Of a DNA stretch of 64,000 nucleotides, positions 51,866-61,108 are shown one piece after another. Below the pieces are notes generated by a model, which saw nothing but the letters and a program-made list of their open reading frames with translations, was not told the origin of the DNA and searched no databases. The position numbers and the translations under genes were made by a program. This DNA is from Pseudomonadota bacterium (GTDB taxonomy: Bacteria; Pseudomonadota; Alphaproteobacteria; Rhizobiales; Rhizobiaceae): the NCBI GenBank assembly GCA_023399465.1, contig JAEWPB010000144.1:1-64000 (forward strand), read 5' to 3'. How positions within the stretch are numbered: position 1 is the stretch's first letter; each line of letters begins with the position of its first letter.

Positions 51866-52501
51866 ATGTGCGGGCCAGTTGCCATGTTCAACAATCGCAG
51901 GAAAACGACCGACAAACACCGCCCCCGCGGGTGGTGGATGACGATCGGGCGCTTGCGCCGATCCCGGGACGGCGCCGCGGCGATTGAGTTCGCCATGCTC
52001 GCCATTCCCTATTGCATGATTGTCTTCGCCATCCTCGAAACCTGCATCGCCTTCCTGGGCGACCAGCTTGTGGGCATGGCAGTCGATACCATGGCGCGCA
52101 AGATACGTACCGGCCAGATCACCACCGCTGTTTCGGAAGAACAGTTTCGTCGGGAATTCTGCGACGAGATATCAATCCTGATCACCTGCTCGCCCGAAGA
52201 GATCAAGACGCCGGCCAAGCTCTATCTCGACGTTCGCAGCTTTCCCGACTTCGAGAGCATTCCAAAGGGAGTTCCGCGCGTTTCCTCCGAACGCTTTGCG
52301 GATCTCGATCCCTCGTCGTTCGGTTATACACCCGGAGGTCCGCAGACCATCAACATGGTCCGGGCCTATTACCGCTGGGATATCGTGACCGATCTGGTTC
52401 GCCCCTATATCAGCACGGCGCGCCCGGCCGATGGTTCCATGTCGACGTTCCTGATCGTGCAATCCGCAGCGTTCGCCACCGAGCAGGCGGTTACGCCATG
52501 A
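51866..52501 (+). CDS. TadE-like pseudopilin (first)
   Basis: A protein of up to 211 residues. The pseudopilin motif RSRDGAAAIEFAMLAIPYCM forms the single hydrophobic helix (about 34-65), with the Glu typical of prepilin-peptidase substrates. The rest is probably periplasmic and contains two cysteines (FCDEISILITCSPEE). The start is uncertain: ATG 51866, 51884 or 51938 all keep the helix and none has a strong ribosome site. Its stop overlaps the next gene by ATGA, so the two pseudopilins are co-translated. Confidence 0.88.
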   Translation: MCGPVAMFNNRRKTTDKHRPRGWWMTIGRLRRSRDGAAAIEFAMLAIPYCMIVFAILETCIAFLGDQLVGMAVDTMARKIRTGQITTAVSEEQFRREFCDEISILITCSPEEIKTPAKLYLDVRSFPDFESIPKGVPRVSSERFADLDPSSFGYTPGGPQTINMVRAYYRWDIVTDLVRPYISTARPADGSMSTFLIVQSAAFATEQAVTP

Positions 52502-53091
52502 TGAAGCGCGTTGTGCACTTCCTGGGCTCCCGGCTCACCGATTTCGTCGCGCAAAAACTCGACGGGCTCCTTCGGGACAAGCGCGGGATGGGGGCGGTTG
52601 AATTCGCGATCCTGGTGCCGATCCTGCTGGTCACCTACATAGGCGTTTTCGAATTGACGGTCGGGTTCAGCACCGCAAAGCGGGTGACCCGCTCTGTTGG
52701 CGCGATTGCCGACTTCGTCACGCAGAAGCCGACGACGAGTGACGATGAACTGTCAGACATGATACATGTCGCCAGAAGCTACATCGCCCCTTACAAGACC
52801 GATGGCATCACGATCAAAATAAACGGCATTGCCATAGACAGCGCCCGGTCGGCAACAATTGCCTGGTCCTGGGCCGATGGCACCACGAAGTCCGTGGTTG
52901 GCGACGCCGTCGCCGTTCCGGAACCGATTCTGAAGGCCGAGAGCTACCTCGTCCAGGTGGAGGTCTCCATTCCTCACGAACTGCTGATGTTCATGCCGAC
53001 GATAGCCTGGCAGAGCAAGACCTTCCCGATCACGCGCACCAATTTCTTCAGCCCGCGCATCGGAAAGAGCGTCATCTGCGCCGATTGCTGA
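52498..53091 (+). CDS. TadE/TadF-like pseudopilin (second)
   Basis: A 197-residue protein. The helix motif DKRGMGAVEFAILVPILLVT (about 27-46) has the Gly...Glu pattern cut by CpaA-type peptidases. The rest is a predicted periplasmic domain ending in ICADC. The start at 52498 overlaps the stop of the first TadE-like gene. Such minor pseudopilins prime or tip the Flp pilus. The longer open frame to 52012 is an out-of-frame shadow of the first gene. Confidence 0.88.
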   Translation: MMKRVVHFLGSRLTDFVAQKLDGLLRDKRGMGAVEFAILVPILLVTYIGVFELTVGFSTAKRVTRSVGAIADFVTQKPTTSDDELSDMIHVARSYIAPYKTDGITIKINGIAIDSARSATIAWSWADGTTKSVVGDAVAVPEPILKAESYLVQVEVSIPHELLMFMPTIAWQSKTFPITRTNFFSPRIGKSVICADC

Positions 53092-53244
53092 GCGCCACGG
53101 CCGGGATCGGACCCGGTTTTCCCCTTGCCAGCCGGCAAGCGAAGTTCGAAAATTGCCAAGCGCGGTGGAGAGCGATATGCATAAGGGTCGCGTTCGACCC
53201 GATGCTGACCGGGCGCGCCCATATCCATTTTGCACAGGTACCCC

Positions 53245-54465
53245 ATGGCACGAGCCTTTCTCTTCGTTCTGGATTCTTTCGGCGTCGGCGGCGCCCCGGA
53301 TGCCAGGCGTTATGGCGATGATGGTGCCGACACGCTCGGGCATATCGCCGAATTCTGCGCCGCCGGTGCCGGTGATCGCGCCGGCCTGCGCTCCGGCCCG
53401 CTGACGCTGCCGAACATGTCCGCGCTCGGGCTGATGCACATCGCCAGGCTGGCAAGCGGCAGCTTTCCCGCGGGCATGCCGGTTCCCGAACGGATCTTCG
53501 GCCTTCACGGCGCGGCAAACGAGATTTCGCACGGCAAGGACACCCCGTCCGGCCACTGGGAAATCGCCGGAACGCCTGTGATGTTCGACTGGGGTTATTT
53601 TCCTTCCGAAGGCGATGCCTTTCCGCCAGAGCTCGTCGCGTCGATCTGCGAGACAGCGAAATTGCCCGGCATTCTCGGCAATTGCCATGCTTCCGGCACC
53701 GAGATCATCGCCCGCTATGGCGAGGAGCATATCCGCACCGGCAAACCGATCTGCTACACATCATCCGATTCCGTCTTCCAGATTGCCGCCCATGAGCAAT
53801 ATTTCGGCCTTGAACGGCTTTACGAACTTTGCCGGATCGTCCGGCATCTTCTCGACCCGTACAACATCGGCCGCGTCATCGCCCGCCCCTTCGTCGGCGA
53901 AACCCGCGCGACCTTCGAGCGCACCGGCAACCGCCGGGACTATTCCGTGCCGCCGCCGGAACCGACGCTGCTCGACCGCCTCGTGGAGGCGGGACGCAAC
54001 GTCCATGCGATCGGCAAGATCGGCGACATATTCGCCCATCAGGGCGTCTCGCGCGTGATCAAGGCAAACGGCAACGAAGCGCTGATGGATCGCAGCCTCG
54101 AAGCAATTGACGCCGCCGCCGACGGCGATCTCGTCTTCACCAATTTCGTCGATTTCGACATGCTGTACGGGCACCGGCGCGATGTTCCCGGATACGCGGC
54201 CGCGCTCGAGGCGATCGACCTGCGCCTGCCGGAAGTGCATCGCAAGCTCAAGCCCGGCGACATGGTCGTCCTCACCGCCGATCATGGCTGCGATCCCACC
54301 TGGCGCGGCACCGACCATACCCGAGAGCGCGTGCCCGTGATGGCGTTCGGGCCAGGCATCCGCTCGCGCTCCATCGGCATTCGCAATACCTATGCCGATA
54401 TCGGCGAAACGGTTGCCCGGCACCTCGGCATCGCCCCGGGCCCCCACGGGAGGAGTTTTCTTTGA
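53245..54465 (+). CDS. deoB: Phosphopentomutase
   Basis: A 406-residue alkaline-phosphatase-superfamily mutase converting (deoxy)ribose-1-P to (deoxy)ribose-5-P. The metal site begins ARAFLFVLDSFGVGGAPDA, and ISHGKDTPSGHWEIAG carries the phospho-acceptor Thr. The C-terminal metal ligands are in VVLTADHGCDPTWRGTDHTR. The ATG at 53245 gives the family N-terminus. Its stop overlaps the TTG start of add. It supplies deoC with its substrate. Confidence 0.96.
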   Translation: MARAFLFVLDSFGVGGAPDARRYGDDGADTLGHIAEFCAAGAGDRAGLRSGPLTLPNMSALGLMHIARLASGSFPAGMPVPERIFGLHGAANEISHGKDTPSGHWEIAGTPVMFDWGYFPSEGDAFPPELVASICETAKLPGILGNCHASGTEIIARYGEEHIRTGKPICYTSSDSVFQIAAHEQYFGLERLYELCRIVRHLLDPYNIGRVIARPFVGETRATFERTGNRRDYSVPPPEPTLLDRLVEAGRNVHAIGKIGDIFAHQGVSRVIKANGNEALMDRSLEAIDAAADGDLVFTNFVDFDMLYGHRRDVPGYAAALEAIDLRLPEVHRKLKPGDMVVLTADHGCDPTWRGTDHTRERVPVMAFGPGIRSRSIGIRNTYADIGETVARHLGIAPGPHGRSFL

Positions 54466-55430
54466 CATTGCATTTGAAAAAAGCGGAGCTGCACTGCCAT
54501 CTCGAAGGCGCTGCGGCCCCTGCCCTCGTCCTGCGCCAGGCACGCAAGTACGGCATCGATACCAGCGCGTTCCTGAAGGACGGAGCCTATGTCTGGAGCG
54601 ACTTCGCCGAGTTCATCCGTTGCTACGACGACGTTGCCGCCGTCTTCCGCACCGAAGAAGACTATGCGCTGCTGGCCGAAACCTATCTGACCGAACTCAC
54701 CGAGATCGGCACGATCTACAGCGAACTGACGGTTTCACCGGATCATGGAGACCGTATCGGCCTTGGCGCCGACGGCTACATCTCCGGCATCAGTGAAGGC
54801 ATGCGCAAGGCCAGGGACAAGACCGGTATCGAAAGCCGGATGATCGTTACAGGCGAGCGGCATTTCGGCCCGGACAGCGTCATCGCCGCTGCCGAATACG
54901 CCGCGCGTAGCGACAATCCGCTGATCACCGGCTTCAACATGGCCGGCGAGGAACGCATGGGCCGCGTTGCCGACTATGCCCGCGCCTTCGATATCGCCCG
55001 CGATGCCGGACTTGGGCTCACCATTCATGCCGGAGAAGTCTGTGGCGCGTTCAGCGTTTCCGACGCTCTCGACATCGTCAGACCGTCACGTATCGGCCAT
55101 GGCGTGCGGGCCATCGAGGATCCGGAACTGGTCAGCCGCCTAGCCGATCTCGGAACGGTGCTGGAAGTCTGCCCCGGCTCGAACATCGCGCTGAAGGTGT
55201 TTCCCGACTTCCAGTCCCACCCGCTGAGGGCGCTGAAGGAGGCCGGCGTGAGGGTGACGATCAATTCCGACGATCCGCCGTTCTTCCATACCTCGCTGGA
55301 GCGCGAATACGAGCTGGCGTCCGGCGTGATGGGCTTCAGCGTCGACGAGATCAACGCGATGACACGCACGGCAATCGAAGCCGCCTTCGTCGATGATCTC
55401 ACCCGCCAGGCGCTGTTTGCGAGGCTTTAG
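54462..55430 (+). CDS. add: Adenosine deaminase (TTG start)
   Basis: A 322-residue zinc amidohydrolase converting (deoxy)adenosine to (deoxy)inosine. Zinc ligands begin in KAELHCHLEGA. The catalytic region TIHAGEVCGA, RIGHGVRAI and the terminal INSDDPPFF complete the site. The start is a TTG (54462-54464) with GGGAGGAG about 6 bp upstream, overlapping the deoB stop (TTGA). No ATG fits between them and the HCHLEG motif. A rare start may lower its translation relative to deoB. Confidence 0.94.
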   Translation: MTLHLKKAELHCHLEGAAAPALVLRQARKYGIDTSAFLKDGAYVWSDFAEFIRCYDDVAAVFRTEEDYALLAETYLTELTEIGTIYSELTVSPDHGDRIGLGADGYISGISEGMRKARDKTGIESRMIVTGERHFGPDSVIAAAEYAARSDNPLITGFNMAGEERMGRVADYARAFDIARDAGLGLTIHAGEVCGAFSVSDALDIVRPSRIGHGVRAIEDPELVSRLADLGTVLEVCPGSNIALKVFPDFQSHPLRALKEAGVRVTINSDDPPFFHTSLEREYELASGVMGFSVDEINAMTRTAIEAAFVDDLTRQALFARL

Positions 55431-55539
55431 TCAAATCCGGCTGGGAATCATGCTGCAAATGACGCCCCTACTCTTGCGATTGGGGGGCGTTCCATGAAAG
55501 AACCGTCTGAAATTCACTGCTATTGGAAGGCTGACCATC

Positions 55540-56169
55540 ATGAACGGCGTCACAGTCATCGATCATCCGCTCGTGCAGCACAAGCTGTCCATCATGCGCA
55601 AGAAGGAAACCTCGACGGCGGGGTTCCGCCGGCTCTTGCGCGAAATTTCGACACTGCTCTGCTATGAAGTGACCCGCGACCTCGAGCTGACCATGGAGAC
55701 GATCGAGACCCCGCTGCAGCAAATGCAGGCGCCGGTGCTCGAAGGCAAGAAGCTGGTTTTCGCCTCGATCCTGCGTGCTGGTAACGGACTGCTCGAAGGC
55801 ATGCTCGATCTCGTCCCCTCGGCCCGCGTTTCGCATATCGGCGTCTATCGCGACCATGAAACGCTGCAGCCGGTGGAATACTACTTCAAGGCACCGGAAG
55901 ACATCGCCGAGCGCCTGGTCATTGTCGTCGACCCGATGCTGGCGACCGGCAACTCCTCGATTGCCGCCGTCGACAAGCTGAAGGAACGCGGCGCGCACAA
56001 CATCCGCTTCCTCTGCCTGCTGGCTGCGCCGGAAGGCATCAAGAATTTCTGCGAAGCCCATCCCGATGTTCCGGTCTTCACCGCCTCGATCGACAGCCAC
56101 CTCAACGAGAAGGGCTATATCGTTCCGGGCCTCGGTGACGCCGGCGACCGCATGTACGGCACCAAATAA
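55540..56169 (+). CDS. upp: Uracil phosphoribosyltransferase
   Basis: A 209-residue enzyme making UMP from uracil and PRPP. It begins MNGVTVIDHPLVQHKLSIMR. The PRPP-binding loop is VIVVDPMLATGNSSIAAVDK, and the C-terminal GLGDAGDRMYGTK is invariant in the family. It lies 109 bp after add and ends with a strong terminator. It recovers uracil released by the phosphorylase reactions of this locus. Confidence 0.97.
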   Translation: MNGVTVIDHPLVQHKLSIMRKKETSTAGFRRLLREISTLLCYEVTRDLELTMETIETPLQQMQAPVLEGKKLVFASILRAGNGLLEGMLDLVPSARVSHIGVYRDHETLQPVEYYFKAPEDIAERLVIVVDPMLATGNSSIAAVDKLKERGAHNIRFLCLLAAPEGIKNFCEAHPDVPVFTASIDSHLNEKGYIVPGLGDAGDRMYGTK

Positions 56170-56201
56170 TTCGCCAAGCCTTAACCATGGCGACAGGATC
56201 A

Positions 56202-56231
56202 GGGCCCGGAACTTGTTTCCGGGCCCTTTTT
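56202..56231 (+). terminator. Rho-independent terminator after upp
   Basis: A perfect 10-bp stem (GGGCCCGGAA / TTCCGGGCCC) with a CTTGT loop and TTTTT tail. Confidence 0.92.
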
Positions 56232-56308
56232 CATGCGCGTTTTAGCAGTTCGTCAGGTATCGCCATGGGAACGTTGTTCGATCTTTCGCCCTGGAGGTTG
56301 GTTGGACC

Positions 56309-56824
56309 ATGCTGATGCGCAGCCTTGTTATCCTTGCCGTTGCGGCGATCGCCGCCGTGCAGGTGCCGTCCCTGCTGCAGTGGTACCAGCACAATACGAC
56401 GACGAGCGAACCGCCTGCCGTTGCGGCGCCGGCAATTGCCAATGCTAGTACCGGCAGCAGGGTGACGTTGCGCGCCGACGAACGCGGCCACTTCAACGGT
56501 ACGTTCAAGATCAACGGCAAGCCGATCGACGGGCTGATCGACACCGGCGCCACCTACGTCGCGATCAACGAAAGCACGGCAAGGCGGCTCGGATTTTCCG
56601 GCAACGGCCTCAATTTCAAGTATGTGGTCAATACCGCCAACGGCCAGACCAAGGCGGCGCATGTGACACTCGACAGGGTGGAGATCGGCGGTATCCGCGT
56701 ACGTAGCGTTGATGCGGCCGTCCTCAAGGACAACGCTCTTTCCTCGACACTGGTCGGGATGAGCTTCCTGAAGAAGCTCGGCTCCTACAGGTCCGAAAAA
56801 GGCGCGCTGCATCTGGTTCAGTAA
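56309..56824 (+). CDS. Membrane-anchored retropepsin-like aspartic protease (clan AA)
   Basis: A 171-residue protein. An N-terminal membrane anchor (about 4-22) is followed by a single retropepsin-like domain with the active site GLIDTGAT (Asp78) and the flap-side LVGMSFLKKL. It resembles the TIGR02281-type proteases of alphaproteobacteria and probably acts as a dimer in the periplasm. The substrate is unknown. It is convergent with deoA and unrelated to the nucleoside pathway as far as can be seen. Confidence 0.88.
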   Translation: MLMRSLVILAVAAIAAVQVPSLLQWYQHNTTTSEPPAVAAPAIANASTGSRVTLRADERGHFNGTFKINGKPIDGLIDTGATYVAINESTARRLGFSGNGLNFKYVVNTANGQTKAAHVTLDRVEIGGIRVRSVDAAVLKDNALSSTLVGMSFLKKLGSYRSEKGALHLVQ

Positions 56825-56851
56825 GCCGCCCCGATCAGTCGTGGGGGGCAC

Positions 56852-58159
56852 TCACAGGCGACTGACGATGAGGGGCCGCAGTTCGGGCGCCTCGTCGGCT
56901 ATCAGGTAGTTCGCGGCGATAGCGGCGGCTGCCCGTTCACCACTTTCACGATCCGCAGCGTGCACCATCGCAATCATGTCGCCGCTCGTGATCTGCGAAC
57001 CGATCGGCAGAAGGCGGTCAAACCCGACACGGTGATCCACCAGATCGGCCGGATGACGGCGACCGCCGCCAAGATCGATGACGAGCAATCCGATATCACG
57101 CGCATCGCAACCCGCAATCCAGCCGTCCCGTTCCGCCAGAACGGGGATTTCGACCGGCGCCTGCGGCAGATGGCGTTCCGGGCGATCAAGGAAGTCGCCG
57201 GGACCGCCGAGGATCTGTACCATCCGTCCGAATGCCTCGGCGGCGCGGCCGCTCGCCAAAGCGTCCCGGGCCTTTTCCTCGCCCTCCCCGGCCGTTGCCG
57301 CCAGACCGGACAGCACCAGCATTTCCGCCGCAGTGGCAAGCACGACGGTTTCCAGCCGCGATCCCGTTTTCCTGCCCTTCAGGAAATCCAGCGCATTGCG
57401 GACTTCCACGGCATTGCCGGCGGCATCCGCGAGCGGTTCATTCATGTCGGTGATCAATGCCGACGTCCGGACCCCGGCGCCGTTCGCCACCTCGACCAGC
57501 GAACGGGCAAGCGTTTCAGCCTCGGCGATACTGGTCATGAAGGCACCATTGCCGATCTTCACGTCCAGCACCAGCGTATCGAGTCCGGCAGCCAGTTTCT
57601 TCGACAGGATCGACGCGGTGATCAGCGGCACGGAATCGACCGTCGCCGTCACGTCGCGCACGGCATAGAGCCGCCGGTCAGCGGGAGCGAGAGCAGCGCT
57701 CTGGCCAACGATGGCGCAGCCAGCCTCGGCGATTGCCTGGCGAAACAGCGCCGCGTCGGGCACGATGGAATAACCGGGAATGGATTCGAGCTTGTCGAGC
57801 GTGCCGCCCGTATGGCCAAGGCCGCGCCCGGAGATCGTCGGCACTGCGAGCCCGCAGGCTGCCGCGATCGGCGCCAGCATCAACGAGACATTGTCGCCCA
57901 CGCCACCGGTCGAATGTTTGTCGCCGACCGGCCGGTCGATCCCGCTCCACGAAAGCACGTCACCGGAATCGCGCATCGCCAGCGTCAGCGCCACCGTCTC
58001 GTCCCGCGACATGCCCTGGAACCACACCGCCATGGCGAAAGCGGCGATCTGTCCTTCGGAGATTTCGTCGCGCGTCAGCGCCTCGATGAACCCCGCGATC
58101 TCATCCGGGCCAAGTGTCTCGCCATTGCGCTTTCGCCGGATGATTTCATGCGGGATCAT
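56852..58159 (-). CDS. deoA: Thymidine phosphorylase
   Basis: A 435-residue pyrimidine nucleoside phosphorylase that splits thymidine or deoxyuridine into base and deoxyribose-1-P. It begins MIPHEIIRRKRNGETLGPDE. The phosphate/substrate signature is DKHSTGGVGDNVSLMLAPI, continuing SGRGLGHTGGTLDKLE. AAGGG lies upstream and the gene begins 4 bp after the deoC stop. It is the last gene of the minus-strand nucleoside operon. Confidence 0.96.
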   Translation of the reverse strand: MIPHEIIRRKRNGETLGPDEIAGFIEALTRDEISEGQIAAFAMAVWFQGMSRDETVALTLAMRDSGDVLSWSGIDRPVGDKHSTGGVGDNVSLMLAPIAAACGLAVPTISGRGLGHTGGTLDKLESIPGYSIVPDAALFRQAIAEAGCAIVGQSAALAPADRRLYAVRDVTATVDSVPLITASILSKKLAAGLDTLVLDVKIGNGAFMTSIAEAETLARSLVEVANGAGVRTSALITDMNEPLADAAGNAVEVRNALDFLKGRKTGSRLETVVLATAAEMLVLSGLAATAGEGEEKARDALASGRAAEAFGRMVQILGGPGDFLDRPERHLPQAPVEIPVLAERDGWIAGCDARDIGLLVIDLGGGRRHPADLVDHRVGFDRLLPIGSQITSGDMIAMVHAADRESGERAAAAIAANYLIADEAPELRPLIVSRL

Positions 58160-58163
58160 TGTA

Positions 58164-58949
58164 TCAGTACCCTTGGGATCCGGCAGCCGATGACCCGCCG
58201 CCGAGCACGACGAGTATATCATCGAGGAGGCCGGACGCGCCGAAGCGGAACGTCGAAGGGATTGGCCAATCGGGCGCCATGATCGTTTCCGCCAGCCGCA
58301 GATAAAGCGCAGCGTCGGCGACCGAACTCACGCCGCCCGCCGGCTTGAAGCCGACATTGCGGCCGCTGTCGCGGATCACCCGCAGCATGATGTCGGCAGC
58401 TTCCAGCGTCGCGTTGACCGCGACCTTGCCAGTCGAGGTCTTGATGAAATCGGCTCCCGCATCGATTGCCAGTTCGGCAGCCCGCTGGATCAGCGCCGGA
58501 TCCTTGATCTCGCCGGTTTCAAGGATGGTCTTGAGCACGGCATCCGGACATGCGGCCCGCACTGCCCGCACCATCTCGGTTACCGCGGCCTCGTCGCCGG
58601 CAATGAACGCCTTGTACGGAATGACCAGATCGATCTCGTCAGCGCCGTCGGCGATGGCGTCGCGCGTTTCGGCCACGACGTCGGCGATCTGCTGGTCACC
58701 GGTGGGGAAGTTGACGACGGTGGCGATGCGTACCGGATGACCCGGCCCGAGAATGGCGCGCGCCCTTGCGACAAAGCGCGGCCAGATGCAGATGGCGGCG
58801 CTGTTGCCGTAGGGTGTCTGCGCCCGCTCGCAGAGCGCGTCGATATCTTCAGGGCTGCAATTGTCCTTCAGATTGGTCAGATCGAGCAGCGACAGCGCGA
58901 CGCCGGCGGTTTCGCGCAGGCTGTGCTCAGGAATGGCTCGGTTCACCAT
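58164..58949 (-). CDS. deoC: Deoxyribose-phosphate aldolase
   Basis: A 261-residue class I aldolase cleaving deoxyribose-5-P to glyceraldehyde-3-P and acetaldehyde. The Schiff-base lysine is in GADFIKTSTGKVAVNAT, with VGFKPAGGVSS and the DEIDLVIPYKAFIAGD region. The ATG at 58949 lies inside the end of the purine phosphorylase gene (23-bp overlap) and has GGAG upstream. Overlap implies coupled translation. Confidence 0.95.
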   Translation of the reverse strand: MVNRAIPEHSLRETAGVALSLLDLTNLKDNCSPEDIDALCERAQTPYGNSAAICIWPRFVARARAILGPGHPVRIATVVNFPTGDQQIADVVAETRDAIADGADEIDLVIPYKAFIAGDEAAVTEMVRAVRAACPDAVLKTILETGEIKDPALIQRAAELAIDAGADFIKTSTGKVAVNATLEAADIMLRVIRDSGRNVGFKPAGGVSSVADAALYLRLAETIMAPDWPIPSTFRFGASGLLDDILVVLGGGSSAAGSQGY

Positions 58950-59736
58950 TGGCAATCATCTCCGTCAGTATGGCTGCCAGATGCTGACCGCCAATGGGCG
59001 CCATGTCCTTGGTTTCTTCATGGCTCAGTTCCGCGCCGGTCATGCCGGCCCCGAAATTGGTGATCACGGAGGCGGCCGCGACCCGCAGCCCGAGGAACCG
59101 TGCAAGGATCACCTCCGGCACCGTCGACATCCCGACCGCATCGGCACCAAGGATACGGGCCATGCGGATTTCGGCCGGCGTCTCGAAGCTCGGACCGGAA
59201 AACCACATGTAGACGCCGCGCATGAGCGGAAGGCCGACCTTCTCGGCGGCGGCCTGCATCCGGTGGGCGAGATCCTGGTCATAGGCGGTGGTCATGCCGA
59301 CGAAACGCTCGTCGCTCCCCTCGCCGATCAGCGGGTTCATGCCGGAAAAATTGATATGGTCGGTGATCTGCATCACCGATCCCGGCGGCATGTCCTTGCG
59401 CAGCGAGCCGGCGGAATTGGTGAGGATCAGCGTATTGACGCCCAATCCCTTCAAGACCTCGATCGGCCGTCGCATGGCATTGGCATCGCCCTTTTCATAA
59501 TAGTGGGCGCGCCCGGAAAGCATCATGACCGGTGTTTCGCCGAGGCGGCCGATCACCAGTTCGCCGGCATGCCCGGATACCCCGCTGACGGGAAAACCGG
59601 GCAGGTCGGCATAAGGTATCCGCAATGGATCGCGCACCGCTTCGACAAGCGAGCCGAGGCCCGAGCCCAGCACGATGCCGTAGCGCGGCAGCAACCCGTT
59701 GAGCCTGTCGACCAGCAGGTCGAGCACTTCGTTCAT
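58927..59736 (-). CDS. punA: Purine-nucleoside phosphorylase (trimeric, PNP-II type)
   Basis: A 269-residue phosphorylase. The phosphate-binding IVLGSGLGSLVEAV and GRAHYYEKG, the purine-site TNSAGSLRKDMPPGSVM, and the C-terminal VGMSTVPEVILARFLGLRVA match the trimeric family. It cleaves inosine/guanosine-type nucleosides, including deoxy forms, to base and sugar-1-P. It overlaps cdd by ATGA and deoC by 23 bp. Confidence 0.94.
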   Translation of the reverse strand: MNEVLDLLVDRLNGLLPRYGIVLGSGLGSLVEAVRDPLRIPYADLPGFPVSGVSGHAGELVIGRLGETPVMMLSGRAHYYEKGDANAMRRPIEVLKGLGVNTLILTNSAGSLRKDMPPGSVMQITDHINFSGMNPLIGEGSDERFVGMTTAYDQDLAHRMQAAAEKVGLPLMRGVYMWFSGPSFETPAEIRMARILGADAVGMSTVPEVILARFLGLRVAAASVITNFGAGMTGAELSHEETKDMAPIGGQHLAAILTEMIANGEPSHS

Positions 59737-60125
59737 CCAAGTACCCCGGTTTTGAAACTCGCCGGCAGCAGTTCTTCCATGGTCATGGTCTTCTGCACGC
59801 CGACCTCGTCACAAAGATAGATCTTCGTGTCCTTGCTGGCAAATTCCGAAATCTTCTGCCGGCAGCCGCCACAGGGCGGGCAGAGCGGAAGCTTCTCGGC
59901 GATCACTGCCATCTCGACGATCTTGCGAGCGCCGCCCATGATCATCATGCTGATTGCGGTCGGTTCGGCGCACCAGCCCTGGGGAAAGGAGATGTTCTCG
60001 ATATTGGCGCCGGTATAGATCTTGCCGTCCTCCGCCCGGATCGCCGCGCCGACGGGAAACTTCGAATAGGGCGCATGGCAATAGGCCATGGCGTCGCGGG
60101 CGGCTTCGAACAGGTCGTGTGACAT
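59733..60125 (-). CDS. cdd: Cytidine deaminase
   Basis: A 130-residue zinc enzyme deaminating (deoxy)cytidine to (deoxy)uridine. The zinc and proton-transfer motif is GWCAEPTAI, with the two further cysteines in PPCGGCRQKI; ANIENISFP binds the ribose. It starts 1 bp after the stop of the permease gene and overlaps the purine phosphorylase start, tying deamination to import. Confidence 0.95.
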   Translation of the reverse strand: MSHDLFEAARDAMAYCHAPYSKFPVGAAIRAEDGKIYTGANIENISFPQGWCAEPTAISMMIMGGARKIVEMAVIAEKLPLCPPCGGCRQKISEFASKDTKIYLCDEVGVQKTMTMEELLPASFKTGVLG

Positions 60126-60126
60126 C

Positions 60127-61098
60127 TTATCTTTCCTTTACATAGGGGACGCCGCCGGCCTTCGGCGGCCGCGCGACGCCGATGAAGCCCGCGAGCAGGA
60201 TGCAGGTCAGGACATACGGCATCGCCTGGAAGATCTGTACCGGCACTTCGCCGATCAGCGGCACCGACTTGCCCTGCATGAAGTTGGCGATGGCGTCGAG
60301 GAAACCGAACAGCAGGCAGGCGAACATCACCGGCACCGGCTTCCACTTGGCGAAGATCAGCGCCGCAAGCGCAATATAGCCCTTGCCCGCCGACATGTCC
60401 TTGATGAAGGCCGCCGACTGGGCGATGGCGAGATAGGTACCGGACAGGCCGCAGAGAACGCCGGCGCAGATGACCGCGCGATAGCGCAGCCACTCGACGG
60501 AGATGCCGGCGGTATCGACCGCGCCCGGGTTTTCGCCCACGGCGCGAAGGCGCAGGCCAAAGCGCGTGCGATAGAGGATCCACCAGGAAATCGGAACCGC
60601 CAGGAACGCCAGGTAGGTCAGGATGTTGTTGCCCGAAATGACATTGGCATAGAGGGGCCCAAGAACCGGAATGTCGCGCACGAGATCGACGCCCGGAAGC
60701 GTAATCGGCGTAAAGCGCGCCGTATTCGCCAGCTGCGGCGTGCGGCCGCCCTGCCCGAACCAGGCCTGGCCGAGAACGATCGTCAGACCGGCAACGATGA
60801 AGTTGATGGCGACACCAGACACGATCTGGTTACCGCGATTGGTGATCGAGGCAAAGCCATGAACGATCGAGAAGGCGATCGAGACGAGGATGCCCGCCAT
60901 AAGGCCCATCCACGCGGAACCGGTTACATAGGCCGCGCATGCCGAGGCGAAGGCCGCGGCCAGCATCTTTCCCTCGAGGCCGATGTCGAAGATCCCCGCC
61001 CGCTCCGAGAAGAGCCCAGCAAGTGCAGTAAAGATCAACGGTATCGACAGGCGGATCGCCGAGCCGAGGATGCTTACCAAGATATCGATGAATTCCAT
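60127..61098 (-). CDS. Nucleoside-type ABC transporter permease (second)
   Basis: A 323-residue membrane protein of the BPD/branched-chain-type permease family with eight to ten hydrophobic segments. The family marks are GLFSERAGIFDIGLEGKMLA near the N-terminus and RAVGENPGAVDTAGI in the cytoplasmic loop that contacts the ATPase. It starts at the ATG at 61098; the frame is open to 61179. It pairs with the upstream permease 10 bp away. Neighbouring salvage genes indicate nucleosides as the cargo. Confidence 0.92.
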   Translation of the reverse strand: MEFIDILVSILGSAIRLSIPLIFTALAGLFSERAGIFDIGLEGKMLAAAFASACAAYVTGSAWMGLMAGILVSIAFSIVHGFASITNRGNQIVSGVAINFIVAGLTIVLGQAWFGQGGRTPQLANTARFTPITLPGVDLVRDIPVLGPLYANVISGNNILTYLAFLAVPISWWILYRTRFGLRLRAVGENPGAVDTAGISVEWLRYRAVICAGVLCGLSGTYLAIAQSAAFIKDMSAGKGYIALAALIFAKWKPVPVMFACLLFGFLDAIANFMQGKSVPLIGEVPVQIFQAMPYVLTCILLAGFIGVARPPKAGGVPYVKER

Positions 61099-61108
61099 CC
61101 GTTCACCC

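Noticed and set aside
52012..52497. Extension of the second TadE-like frame upstream
   Set aside because: It lies out of frame inside the first TadE-like gene; the ATG at 52498 overlaps that gene's stop in the normal coupled way.
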